A stretch of DNA of 64,000 nucleotides from positions 124,001 through 188,000 of the forward strand of contig JAJZUT010000005.1 in the NCBI GenBank assembly GCA_021847105.1, given 5' to 3'. The notes under the pieces were generated by a model that saw only the letters and a program-made list of their open reading frames with translations, was not told where the DNA came from and made no database searches. This stretch comes from Pseudomonadota bacterium (lineage in GTDB: Bacteria; Pseudomonadota; Gammaproteobacteria; Steroidobacterales; Steroidobacteraceae). Every line of letters begins with the position of its first letter. The first letter of the stretch is position 1. Position numbers and translations under genes: made by a program. This document shows, in pieces, positions 17,623-26,512 of the stretch.

Positions 17623-18855
17623 TCACAGCGTGTTGCGCACGAGTTGACCGCCTCGCATGATCAGCCGCAGGTTTCGGCCACGGTCGGCGAGCAGTTCGAT
17701 GTCGCTGAGCGGATCGCCCTCGAGCACCAGCAGGTCGGCGTGCGCGCCGGGCTGGATACACCCGAGTCGCCCCTGTTCCTGCAGCAGCGCTGCGTTGACC
17801 GAGGTCGCCTGCCGGAGGATTTCCAGCGGCGTGAATACTTCACGGCGGATCGAGAACTCCCGGCACTGCTGCACGTAGGTTGCTCCGAGCAGATCGGTGC
17901 CGAAACCGATTTTGACGCCGGCCTTGCGCATCGAGTCCATGCCGCTCAGCGCGCATTCGTAGGCGACCTGTGCCTTCTCCTGGCTCTGCGCGGGGAAGCC
18001 GAGCTGTCGGCCGGTCTCGATCAGAGCGAAGATGATCGCCATGGTCGGCACGACGAATGCCCCTTTGCTGGCGACGAACGTGGCCGTTGCATCGTCGATC
18101 ATCGTGCCGTGCTCGATGCTGCGCACGCCGTACTCGACGCAGCGGCGCACTGCGCTCGTGGGGTGACAGTGCGCGGCGGTGTAGGTTCGTCGCTCAGTCG
18201 TCTCGTTGACGATGGCGCGGATCTCATCCTCGCGGTACTGATTCATCCAGATCGGATCGGTCGGCGAGGCGACGCCCCCGGAGCCCATGATCTTGATGCA
18301 GTGCGCGCCGCGCCGCAGCTGTTCGCGCGCCGCTCTGATGCATTCGTCGAGCCCGTCGGCGAGCACGCAGAGCGAGTTGCTGCGCCCGCACTGGCAATAC
18401 TCGTGTTCTGCCTCGCCGATGGGGCGCATGTCCCCGTGCCCGCCGGTCATCGAGAGCATCTTGCCGGCATAATAAAAGCGCGGCCCGCGGATCAGACCGT
18501 CCTCGATGGCCCGCCAGAGGCTGTAATCGCCGCCGCCGATGTCTCGCACGGTGGTGAATCCGCAATCCAGCGCGAAACCGAGCATCCGGGCGGCATGGGC
18601 GGTGCGGTAGGCCTCGCCGGCAAGTTCGATTTTCTGCACGTTCACATCGCAGCCGTAGGCATGGACGTGCGCATCGATCAGTCCGGGCATCAAGGTGCGT
18701 CCGGCGACATCAATGACCTGGGCCTCCGTGGCCTTGATCTGCCGCGGCGAGATCTCCCGGATCAGGCCCTGCTCGATGAGCACCTGCATGCCCTCGGCGC
18801 ACTCTGCATTTTCGCCATCGAAGATTCGCGCGTTGGTGAACAGAATCGCACTCAT
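17623..18855 (-). CDS. Metal-dependent amidohydrolase (imidazolonepropionase-like)
   Basis: 410 residues of the amidohydrolase superfamily. Metal ligands are visible in DAHVHAYG, the Lys that becomes carbamylated in HCIKIMGSGG, His in AAHCHP and SIEHGTM, and Asp in GFGTDLLG. The C-terminal strand GAHADLLVLEGDPL is typical of the small composite domain. Closest recognisable relatives are Xaa-Pro dipeptidase-like or prolidase-type amidohydrolases that hydrolyse amide or lactone bonds. The substrate is not predictable. It is cytosolic and apparently monocistronic. An unusual Cys-rich stretch (EYCQCGRSNSLC) follows the GGHGDM loop. Confidence 0.88.
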   Translation of the reverse strand: MSAILFTNARIFDGENAECAEGMQVLIEQGLIREISPRQIKATEAQVIDVAGRTLMPGLIDAHVHAYGCDVNVQKIELAGEAYRTAHAARMLGFALDCGFTTVRDIGGGDYSLWRAIEDGLIRGPRFYYAGKMLSMTGGHGDMRPIGEAEHEYCQCGRSNSLCVLADGLDECIRAAREQLRRGAHCIKIMGSGGVASPTDPIWMNQYREDEIRAIVNETTERRTYTAAHCHPTSAVRRCVEYGVRSIEHGTMIDDATATFVASKGAFVVPTMAIIFALIETGRQLGFPAQSQEKAQVAYECALSGMDSMRKAGVKIGFGTDLLGATYVQQCREFSIRREVFTPLEILRQATSVNAALLQEQGRLGCIQPGAHADLLVLEGDPLSDIELLADRGRNLRLIMRGGQLVRNTL

Positions 18856-19088
18856 GGGCGCTCCTTAAGCGGTGTGCGGGCCACTCATTCGGCATGACCG
18901 AGTCGCAAGGATGATCCCACCTGGGCGGCAAATCCAGGCGGACTGGCTCCCCTGTGGGAACTCCCGTCGGTCGCCGGCAGGCGGGTACGGGATGGTTGGC
19001 CCAGCCGGTGCTGCGTGACTGGTGCGCGCCGCGGCCCGGCGCGGTATACAGCAGATCTTCCCCTCACATGAGCGGCCGCCGCAGGATT

Positions 19089-20270
19089 ATGAAAGACACT
19101 GGACATGCAATGGGCATCGGCACCCGGCTCGCCCAGCTGGGCAGGACCTCCGATGTGCACTACGGCTTCGTCAACACGCCGGTTTACCGTGGATCGACGG
19201 TTTTGTTCAAAACCCTGGATGACCTCGAGCACCAACGGGCCCGATATACGTATGGGACTGCCGGGACACCGACTATCGAGAGTCTGGAGAGCGCCTGGAC
19301 CGCGCTTACCGGCGCGGCCGGCACAGCGCTCACGCCCTCAGGGCTCGGGGCCGTGGCGTTGGCGCTTCTCGCAGCACTGAAGCACAAAGATCACCTGCTC
19401 ATGCCCGACAGCGTGTATCAACCGACCCGGTCGCTGTGCGGCCATCTCCTGGAGAAGTTCGGGATCGAAACGACCTACTACGATCCGCTCCTTGGCGAGG
19501 GGCTTGCTGCGCTGCTGAAGCCCAATACTTCGACCATCTTTCTCGAGTCCCCCGGATCGCAGAGCTTCGAGGTCCAGGACGTGCCCGCAATCTGCGCCCT
19601 GGCGCAGCGACACGGTCTGACGACGATCATTGACAATACCTGGGCGACGCCGCTTTTCTTCCGTGCTCACGCACACGGCTGCGATCTGACGGTGGAGGCC
19701 GGAACGAAGTATCTGAGCGGCCACTCGGACATTCTGCTCGGTCTGGTGAGCGCCAATGCGCGCCTCTGGCCGGCATTGAAGCGCACGTATCAGAGTATGG
19801 CGATGCTGCCGGGTGCGGAAGACTGTTACCTAGCGCTGCGCGGCATGCGCACGTTGCACATCCGGCTGCAGGAGGCCGAGAGTCGGGGTCTGCAGATGGC
19901 CGAGTGGCTCGGTGCCCAGCCGGAGGTCGACAGGGTGCTGCATCCGGCGCTGCCGTCCTGCCCGGGGCATCGGCTCTGGCAACGCGACTTCGAGGGCTCC
20001 ACCGGAGTGTTCTCCATCATTCTGCGTCCGGGCTACGGGCGCGAGGATCTGGCCCGCATGCTTGATCAGCTGTCGATCTTCGGCATGGGCTACTCATGGG
20101 GCGGCTTTGAAAGTCTGATTATTCCATTCGACTGCCGGCCGTACCGGACCGCCACCACGTGGAATCCCGGCGGCTTCGCGCTGCGGCTTCAGATCGGGCT
20201 GGAAGATCTGGCGGATCTGCAGGCGGATCTGCGCGCGGGCCTCGACAGGCTGCGGGGGATGGGCGCATAG
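19089..20270 (+). CDS. metC: Cystathionine beta-lyase (MetC-like)
   Basis: 393 residues of the Cys/Met-metabolism PLP enzymes. Features are the substrate-entry segment TPVYRGSTVLF, the YTYGTAGTPT loop, IIDNTWATP, the PLP-lysine strand VEAGTKYLSGHSD and the C-terminal GYSWGGFESL followed by RLQIGLED. These are more like MetC (beta-lyase) than gamma-synthase. It would convert cystathionine to homocysteine, pyruvate and ammonia. Start uncertain: ATG at 19089 has AGGAT just upstream, while ATG at 19068 is the alternative. No met genes adjoin. Confidence 0.9.
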   Translation: MKDTGHAMGIGTRLAQLGRTSDVHYGFVNTPVYRGSTVLFKTLDDLEHQRARYTYGTAGTPTIESLESAWTALTGAAGTALTPSGLGAVALALLAALKHKDHLLMPDSVYQPTRSLCGHLLEKFGIETTYYDPLLGEGLAALLKPNTSTIFLESPGSQSFEVQDVPAICALAQRHGLTTIIDNTWATPLFFRAHAHGCDLTVEAGTKYLSGHSDILLGLVSANARLWPALKRTYQSMAMLPGAEDCYLALRGMRTLHIRLQEAESRGLQMAEWLGAQPEVDRVLHPALPSCPGHRLWQRDFEGSTGVFSIILRPGYGREDLARMLDQLSIFGMGYSWGGFESLIIPFDCRPYRTATTWNPGGFALRLQIGLEDLADLQADLRAGLDRLRGMGA

Positions 20271-20311
20271 GGCGGCACTGCTCCGGCCGCCCGCCCGGTC
20301 TGCTGCAGCGA

Positions 20312-20623
20312 TCAGGAACGGCGGGAAGCGCCCGGGGCGTTGGTGTCCGATGTGGCCGGTAACCCCGACGCGCTGCCTATCGGCACGATCCGTCCGCTCG
20401 TGATCTCATCGCGGGTATTGCGCGAGAGTTCGACTTGACCCTGATCCTCCCACGCTTTGAGCAGCTGGGTCAGCGTTCTGTTGTAGCGCTCGAGCTGCTC
20501 GCGCGCCTTGCGCTGCTCGCGCAGCGCCAGGCGCGCATACAGATGGGTGAGCAGCCAGGCGATCAAGGCGCCAAGCACCGTGCCGGCCAATGTGGAGACG
20601 AGAATGGGGAGCACCTGGTTCAT
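20312..20623 (-). CDS. Small membrane-anchored protein of unknown function
   Basis: 103 residues. One N-terminal transmembrane helix (LPILVSTLAGTVLGALIAWLL region, about residues 3-25) is followed by a charged coiled coil rich in Arg/Glu/Gln (about 30-65) and a loose tail. ATG at 20623 places the helix at the very N-terminus. The shape resembles single-pass coiled-coil proteins. No family recognised. It is co-directional with the HDOD gene upstream. Confidence 0.55.
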   Translation of the reverse strand: MNQVLPILVSTLAGTVLGALIAWLLTHLYARLALREQRKAREQLERYNRTLTQLLKAWEDQGQVELSRNTRDEITSGRIVPIGSASGLPATSDTNAPGASRRS

Positions 20624-20723
20624 GCGCTGATTCCGGCGGTGAGCCTGAGCCGACCCCGGCATCATCGGCCCGTTGCGGCGCGCCGTCCACTGCCGCTTCG
20701 GTGCGCGGGCCTCGCCGAGCGAC

Positions 20724-21920
20724 TCAGTGCCGAATTGCAGCCGGGGCCGCCGCGGTGCGCGGGTCTTGGAACGGCTGGAGCAATTTCGTCAGCAGCGTTT
20801 CCGTGTGTGCGGCGGACAACCCACCGCGTGGCAGCGAAAGCCGTACGCTCTCCGGGTCGAGGCGGGCATTGCCGTGCAGCACGGCGAGGGCGCCGGCGAG
20901 ACGGCCGAAGCGCACCGAGCGCCCTAGCGCGCTCGGTGCGCTGCTCCCGGCACCTTGCTCATCGAGCGCCGCGAGCGCTGCGGCGGAAAGTTGCCAGTCG
21001 GTGCCGATGCGTTGCGCCAGGATGCTCGCCTGTGCGTCGATGATCGCGGCGATGAGCATCGCCGCGCCGGGTCCGCGCAGGTTCTGTGCGGCGCAGAGCT
21101 CGTGCGTGGCACGAAACAGGACGATCTCCGCCAGCCCGCTGATCAGGCTGAGCAGCTCTGCAGCAAAAGGCTCGCACCGCTCCACCACTGCCGCATGCAT
21201 CACACTGGCCTGCGCGGAGCGCAGCGCATGCTCCCAGACCAGCTGCGCAAAGCGCGGAAACTCGCTGGCGGTCGCGCTGGTGAAGATCGGTTGCATCAGT
21301 GCCGTGGCGATCACCGAGCGCAGGCCGTCGCTGCCGAGGATTGCCACGGCGCGCTCGATCGACTCCACGGGCTGCGGACTGACGCGGTAAAAGGAGCTGT
21401 TCGCCATGCGTAACAGACTGTCGACCAGCGCCGGGTCATGGGCAATGATGGCCACGAGCTGCCGCCGTGCGACGTTCTCATCGTTGATGGCGTGCAGCAG
21501 CTGCGGCAACAGATTGGGCCGGCGGGGGAAGTGGCGGCGCTCGCGTGCCGGATCGCCGATCACCGCAAGAGCCTGCGCGACCCGACGCTCCAGCTCCCCG
21601 TTCGTCTCCGGCAGCTCTGCAAGTCCGAGCTGCAGTGCGCGCAGCTGCCGAAGGATGGCGGCTGGCTCAAGCGCCTGGCTGCTGCTCGGCGCGGGCTGCA
21701 TGGCGCTCTCAGCCGCGGCCGGCGCTGCCGTCGGATCCCGCTCCGGTGTCGCAGGCGCCGAGTCGCTGGGTGGGGGGGGCGGTACGGGGGGCGGAGGCAC
21801 GGCGGCGACCGCCGGGCGCGGGGCACCGGCCGCTCCCCAGCCCAAGCGCCGGCGTAGTGCCGGCAGCATTGCGATGGCAGCGGCAGCGAGCAGCAGCGGC
21901 ATCAAAAGCCACAAACCCAT
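20724..21920 (-). CDS. Membrane-anchored HDOD-domain signalling protein
   Basis: 398 residues from ATG at 21920 (MGLWLLMPLLLAAAAIAML, a transmembrane helix). A Pro/Ala-rich linker (about 35-85) leads to an HDOD domain (about 135-330: HFPRRPNLLPQLLHAI, VAIIAHDPALVDSLLRMANSS, VESIERAVAILGSDGLRSVI). HDOD proteins bind signalling partners and control motility, virulence or DNA uptake. The linker is encoded partly by a run of eight G (21772-21779), a possible slippage spot. The frame is open further upstream, but that part looks non-coding. Confidence 0.88.
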   Translation of the reverse strand: MGLWLLMPLLLAAAAIAMLPALRRRLGWGAAGAPRPAVAAVPPPPVPPPPPSDSAPATPERDPTAAPAAAESAMQPAPSSSQALEPAAILRQLRALQLGLAELPETNGELERRVAQALAVIGDPARERRHFPRRPNLLPQLLHAINDENVARRQLVAIIAHDPALVDSLLRMANSSFYRVSPQPVESIERAVAILGSDGLRSVIATALMQPIFTSATASEFPRFAQLVWEHALRSAQASVMHAAVVERCEPFAAELLSLISGLAEIVLFRATHELCAAQNLRGPGAAMLIAAIIDAQASILAQRIGTDWQLSAAALAALDEQGAGSSAPSALGRSVRFGRLAGALAVLHGNARLDPESVRLSLPRGGLSAAHTETLLTKLLQPFQDPRTAAAPAAIRH

Positions 21921-22176
21921 GGAGTGCACCCAGCCCCAAAACCAATGAACGCGATTTGACTTGTCCGATTGTCGGCACGACCGGGAAAATCTCCGCTTCG
22001 GGTGAGCTGAATTGTGAATTGCCGCACGCCGCCGTGCGCAGATTGCGACAGATTCGGCGCTGCGGGCTGCGTCGCGGCGGGCACGGAAGTCCGATCCGCT
22101 GCGCCGCGCTGAGTACAATGCACAACCAGGGCGCAACGGGCAGCGCAGAGGCGGCTGCCGAGGAAATCGAGGTTTT

Positions 22177-23190
22177 ATGAAGATACTGGTCACCGGCGCG
22201 GCCGGATTTATCGGCTTTCACACCAGCCGCAAGCTGCTCGAGCGCGGTCATGAGGTGGTCGGCATCGACAACCTCAATGATTACTATGACGTCACGCTCA
22301 AGGAGGCGCGCCTGCAGCTGCTGCGCCGGGATCGGGGCTTTCGCTTCATCCGCCTCGATCTTGCCGATGAGCCAGGGATGGCCGAGCTGTTTGCCAGGGA
22401 GCGCTTCGCGCGGGTCATCCACCTGGCCGCGCAGGCCGGGGTGCGTTACTCGCTGAAGGATCCACATAGTTACGTGCGCAGTAACGTCACTGGCACCCTC
22501 ACGGTGCTTGAGGGTTGCCGGCACAATGGTGTCGAGCACCTGGTCTACGCCTCGACGAGCTCAGTGTACGGTGCCAATACCGATATGCCGTTCTCCCCGC
22601 ACCGCGGCGCGAATCATCCGCTGTCAATCTACGCGGCCACCAAGAAGGCAAACGAGGCCATGGCGCACAGCTACTCTGCGCTGTTCGCTCTGCCCACTAC
22701 GGGATTGCGCTTCTTCACGGTCTACGGCCCATGGGGCCGACCGGATATGGCGCTGTTTCTGTTTGCGCGCAACATCCTCGAGGGCAAACCGATCGATGTC
22801 TATAACAACGGACATCACAAGCGGGATTTCACCTACGTCGGGGACATCGCCGAGGGTGTGGTGCGCGCCTGCGAGCATGTCGCTACGCCTGATCCGCATT
22901 GGAACGGCGCGACCCACGATCCGGCAACCAGCTGCGCACCCTACCGCCTCTACAACATTGGCAACCATCAATCGGTTGAGCTGATGCGCTACATCGAGGT
23001 GCTCGAGCAGTGCCTCGGGCGCAAGGCGGAAAAGCGGTTTCTGCCGATGCAACCCGGGGATGTGCCGGAAACCTGCGCGGACGTCGAGGATCTGGCCCAT
23101 CAGGTCGGTTACCGTCCTGCGACGCCTGTCGAGGAAGGCGTGCGTCACTTTGTCGACTGGTTCTGCGAGTACTACGGCTACCGGATCTGA
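22177..23190 (+). CDS. NAD-dependent UDP-glucuronate 4-epimerase-like enzyme
   Basis: 337 residues of the extended SDR family. NAD is bound through [10 protein letters not shown] (GxxGxxG) and the catalytic pair is in YAATKKANE (YxxxK) with STSSVYG upstream. [28 protein letters not shown] and [13 protein letters not shown] are hallmarks of the UDP-GlcA 4-epimerase/CapI group. It would make UDP-galacturonate for surface polysaccharide or lipopolysaccharide. ATG at 22177 begins the Rossmann strand. No glycosyltransferases flank it here. Confidence 0.93.
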   Translation: MKILVTGAAGFIGFHTSRKLLERGHEVVGIDNLNDYYDVTLKEARLQLLRRDRGFRFIRLDLADEPGMAELFARERFARVIHLAAQAGVRYSLKDPHSYVRSNVTGTLTVLEGCRHNGVEHLVYASTSSVYGANTDMPFSPHRGANHPLSIYAATKKANEAMAHSYSALFALPTTGLRFFTVYGPWGRPDMALFLFARNILEGKPIDVYNNGHHKRDFTYVGDIAEGVVRACEHVATPDPHWNGATHDPATSCAPYRLYNIGNHQSVELMRYIEVLEQCLGRKAEKRFLPMQPGDVPETCADVEDLAHQVGYRPATPVEEGVRHFVDWFCEYYGYRI

Positions 23191-23334
23191 GCGCGCCGTC
23201 CATGGCTCAGCGGCGGACTCGCTTGACGGGTGTGTCGCCCATAATCAGGCTAATCAGAGGCTTGACGCCTCGGCGGTGTGTCGCGCAGGGAACCCCGTGC
23301 CGTTTGATCGTACACCCAACACTGTGAATGACGA

Positions 23335-24258
23335 GTGCCCGCTCCTGTGGGCTGGGATGCGCGCCATGCAGAGGCGTTGAACGTGCTCGCGCAGCAGGCG
23401 TTTCCCCTGGGCGCCGGTCTCGGCGAGGGACCGGTCTGGGTGGAGCGGGACCAGTCGCTGTGGCTCGTCGACATCGAGGGCTGCCGGGTGCATCGGTTGC
23501 ACCCCGCAACCGGCACGCAAGACACGTGGTCGATGCCGGTGGCGCCGGGGTTCCTCGCGCCGTGCTCGACGGGCGGTTTCGCAGTCGGTCTGAAGGGTGC
23601 GTTGCAGCGATTTGATCCGGTTCGCGGCACGCTGAGGCTGCTTGCGCCCGTCGAGGCGGATCAGCCGGCCAATCGCATCAATGACGGTTGCGTGAGCCCG
23701 GAGGGGGCGCTGTGGTTCGGCACGATGCACGAGCCGGAGAGTCTGCCGAGCGGAGGGTTGTATCGGCTCGACCCGCAGGGTCATTGCGTCAGCCTCGATC
23801 GTGGCTACACGGTCAGCAATGGCCCGGCATTCAGCCCGGACGGGCGCACGTTTTATCATACGGACAGCGTGACCCGGACGGTGTATGCATTCGACCGAGA
23901 AGAGCCGCATGTGCTGACCCGCAAGCGTGAACTGCTCAGGATCGAAGCGGCAGCCGGTTATCCGGACGGCACGACTGTCGACGCCGAGGGATGTCTGTGG
24001 ATCGGGCTCTGGTCGGGGTGGGCCGTACGGCGGTATTCGCCGGAGGGGGAGTTGCTCGCGACCGTGAACCTGCCGTGCGCGCTGGTCACCAAAGTCGCCT
24101 TCGGCGGTGCCGACCTCAGAACCGCGTATGTGACGACCGCCCGCAGGGGTCTCAGCGCCGGCGAGCTCGCTGCGCAACCGCTCGCCGGCGATGTGTTCAG
24201 CTTCAACGCTCCAGTGCCGGGCATGGCGCAACGGTACGCAGTGCTCGCGTGCGATTGA
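23335..24258 (+). CDS. SMP-30/gluconolactonase-family sugar lactonase
   Basis: About 307 residues of the six-bladed SMP-30 propeller. Metal-site features are GEGPVW (Glu), NRINDGCVSPEG (Asn/Asp), GPAFSPDGRTFYHTDS (Asp) and GYPDGTTVDAEG. The enzyme opens aldonolactones, here plausibly galactono-lactone given dgoK and dgoA directly downstream. The exact start is uncertain: GTG at 23335, or an internal GTG around 23380. The gene ends 13 nt before dgoK and is likely first in the operon. Confidence 0.9.
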   Translation: MPAPVGWDARHAEALNVLAQQAFPLGAGLGEGPVWVERDQSLWLVDIEGCRVHRLHPATGTQDTWSMPVAPGFLAPCSTGGFAVGLKGALQRFDPVRGTLRLLAPVEADQPANRINDGCVSPEGALWFGTMHEPESLPSGGLYRLDPQGHCVSLDRGYTVSNGPAFSPDGRTFYHTDSVTRTVYAFDREEPHVLTRKRELLRIEAAAGYPDGTTVDAEGCLWIGLWSGWAVRRYSPEGELLATVNLPCALVTKVAFGGADLRTAYVTTARRGLSAGELAAQPLAGDVFSFNAPVPGMAQRYAVLACD

Positions 24259-24271
24259 GCGGAGGGTGCAG

Positions 24272-25246
24272 ATGGTGCAGCGTGGGGCTCGCCAGAGCGA
24301 CACCGACGTGATCGAGCAGGCGTGCCCCGCCGGCCAACCTCCGGCCCGGGTGTTGTGCGATTGGGGCAGCAGCACATTGCGCGCCTTTCTCGAGCACGGC
24401 GGGAGGGTTGTCGAGCGGCGTAACGGACCGGGGATCGGTCAGCTCGGGACGCGTTCGGCGAACGAGGTGCTCGAGGATATCTTGGCCCCGTGGCGCGCGC
24501 AGCGGCACTTGGAGAGAATCGTACTGTGTGGCATGGTCGGCTCGCGCAATGGGCTGTTGGAAGTGCCGTATGTTCGCGCGCCGGCGACCGCTACGCAGTG
24601 GCGGGCGGGTGCGGCCGTCGTGTCCCGCGCCGAGGACACACTGAGCATTCTGCCGGGAATACAAGCGCAGAATTTTCGCGATGTGGCGGATGTGATGCGC
24701 GGTGAGGAAACCCAGATCTTTGGCGCGCTGGTGCTCGAGCCGTCGTTGGCGGCGGCCCGCCAGTTGTTGGTTTTGCCGGGCACGCACAGCAAGTGGGTGG
24801 AGGTGCGCGACGGGCGCATCGCGCGACTGCAGACCTACTGTACCGGTGAATTGTACGAGCTGCTCAGTAACCGCTCTTCGCTGCTGCGCTTAGGAGGGGC
24901 GCCGGAGCCCGATGAGGACGCGTTCGACATCGGTCTGCGCAATGCCGCGCGCTTTGATTTGTCGGCCAACTTATTCGAGACACGCACCGCCCAGTTGATC
25001 GAGGGTCGCTCTGCCGGCTGGGCGCGCGCGCTGCTCTCGGGGTTGCTGATCGGTGCCGAGGTACACAGCATGCTCGCGCTGCACGCCGCGGCGCGCGGAC
25101 CGTTGACACTGATCGGTGAGCCGGCGCTGACGGCGCGCTACCGGCGTGCACTCGAGAGCTGGCGGATCGCGACGCAGCAGCTCGATGGAGACGAGTGCGT
25201 GCTCGCGGGGCTGCGCGCCGCAGCCGCCGGCATGCAAGGGCTGTGA
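24272..25246 (+). CDS. dgoK: 2-dehydro-3-deoxygalactonokinase
   Basis: 324 residues. Start ATG 24272 has GGAGGG 6 nt upstream. DgoK features: N-terminal CDWGSSTLRAFL (ATP/phosphate loop), LCGMVGSRNG, LPGIQ, RGEETQIFGAL, LPGTHSKWVEV and FTGE-like CTGELYELL. It phosphorylates 2-keto-3-deoxy-galactonate to the 6-phosphate. It ends one base before dgoA, consistent with translational coupling. The long frame on the opposite strand is a shadow. Confidence 0.94.
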   Translation: MVQRGARQSDTDVIEQACPAGQPPARVLCDWGSSTLRAFLEHGGRVVERRNGPGIGQLGTRSANEVLEDILAPWRAQRHLERIVLCGMVGSRNGLLEVPYVRAPATATQWRAGAAVVSRAEDTLSILPGIQAQNFRDVADVMRGEETQIFGALVLEPSLAAARQLLVLPGTHSKWVEVRDGRIARLQTYCTGELYELLSNRSSLLRLGGAPEPDEDAFDIGLRNAARFDLSANLFETRTAQLIEGRSAGWARALLSGLLIGAEVHSMLALHAAARGPLTLIGEPALTARYRRALESWRIATQQLDGDECVLAGLRAAAAGMQGL

Positions 25247-25247
25247 C

Positions 25248-25886
25248 ATGACTCTGGAGGGGTTCACCGACGCGCACACCCCGCCGGTTGTGGCTATTCT
25301 GCGTGGCGTGCGTCCGAGCGAGGTGCTCGATATTGGCAGAGCATTGCTCGACGGCGGGATCCGCGTGATCGAGGTGCCGCTGAACTCACCGGAGTCCCTT
25401 GAGAGCATCGCACGGCTTGGCAGCGCGTTCGGCGAGCAGGCGTTGATCGGCGCCGGCACCGTGACCACCAGCGCTGAGGTGAGTGAACTTGCTGGGGCAG
25501 GAGCGCGGCTCGTGGTCTCACCGCACTGCGATGCGGCGCTCATCCGGTGTGTGGTCGCGCGCGGTCTGGAGTGTCTGCCGGGCTTCCTGAGCGCTAGCGA
25601 GGCGTTCGCTGCCGTGGCCGCCGGCGCCACCCAGCTCAAGTTATTCCCTGCGGCGAGCGTGGGACCGGGTTACCTGCGTGCGTTGCGGGAGGTGCTGCCG
25701 AGTACGGTCGGCGTCTGGGCCGTCGGTGGTGCGGGTGCGCACGATCTGCCGCGTTGGCTCGAAGCCGGTGCCGCCGGCATCGGTGTCGGCGGAGCGCTCT
25801 TCAGACCGGGCGATTCCCCGCAGGTGGTACGCGACCGTGCGCTGGCGCTGCAGGCGCTGTGGCGCGGTCAGGTCGAGTGCCGCTGA
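25248..25886 (+). CDS. dgoA: 2-dehydro-3-deoxy-6-phosphogalactonate aldolase
   Basis: 212 residues of the KDPG/KDPGal aldolase family. VVAILRGVRP (Glu/Arg site region), GIRVIEVPLNSPES, IGAGTVTT, SPHCDAALIR, the Schiff-base Lys in TQLKLFPA, and WAVGGAGAHDLP are all in place. It cleaves KDPGal to pyruvate and glyceraldehyde 3-phosphate, the last step of the De Ley-Doudoroff route. It is directly coupled to dgoK. Confidence 0.94.
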   Translation: MTLEGFTDAHTPPVVAILRGVRPSEVLDIGRALLDGGIRVIEVPLNSPESLESIARLGSAFGEQALIGAGTVTTSAEVSELAGAGARLVVSPHCDAALIRCVVARGLECLPGFLSASEAFAAVAAGATQLKLFPAASVGPGYLRALREVLPSTVGVWAVGGAGAHDLPRWLEAGAAGIGVGGALFRPGDSPQVVRDRALALQALWRGQVECR

Positions 25887-25953
25887 GGCGGCTCATCGAC
25901 GCTTCGGGCGTGCGCCATGCGATTGCGGCACGGAGCGGCTCTGCCGCCGCATC

Positions 25954-26421
25954 CTAGAGACCGAGTTCGCTCAATCCGGGATGTTCGTCGGGTCTGCGAC
26001 CGAGTGGCCAGTGGTAGCGACGCTCTGCCTCGCTGATCGGCAGATCGTTGATGCTGGCAATGCGTCGGCGCATGAGGCCGTGCTCATCGAACTCCCAGTT
26101 TTCATTACCGTAGGAGCGGAACCACGCGCCTTGCGCATCGTGCCATTCGTACGCGAAGCGTACGGCGATGCGATTGCCGGTGAATGCCCAGATTTCCTTG
26201 ATGAGCCGGTAATCGAGTTCTTGGGTCCATTTACGCTTGAGGAATGCGACGATCTCGGCTCTTCCGGTGATGAATTCTGCTCGATTGCGCCAGCGGCTGT
26301 CCTCGCTATAGGCGAGGGCGACGCGCTCGGGGTCCCGGCCGTTCCAAGCGTCCTCGGCTGCGCGCACCTTGATCGCGGCGCTCTCGGCACTAAACGGCGG
26401 TAGGGGGGGACGACTGGTCAT
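25954..26421 (-). CDS. DUF1348/NTF2-like fold protein
   Basis: 155 residues from ATG 26421. The whole length fits the nuclear-transport-factor-2-like DUF1348 family: [26 protein letters not shown] (cited in part as [13 protein letters not shown]), [40 protein letters not shown] and the C-terminal SINDLPI. Members are small cone-shaped proteins of unknown enzymatic role. It is co-directional with the dehydratase, 91 bp downstream of it, so it may belong to the same operon. Confidence 0.88.
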   Translation of the reverse strand: MTSRPPLPPFSAESAAIKVRAAEDAWNGRDPERVALAYSEDSRWRNRAEFITGRAEIVAFLKRKWTQELDYRLIKEIWAFTGNRIAVRFAYEWHDAQGAWFRSYGNENWEFDEHGLMRRRIASINDLPISEAERRYHWPLGRRPDEHPGLSELGL

Positions 26422-26512
26422 GGCGTTCTCCTCGGCACTCGCCCGTCCGCAGGCTCGATGGCGCACCGTACAAATCGCGCCCGATGGGGTCAAGCGCCGC
26501 GGCGCGCCCGGA

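Noticed and set aside
17569..18897. 442-residue plus-strand frame opposite the amidohydrolase
   Set aside because: Shadow of a gene with full catalytic motifs on the other strand.
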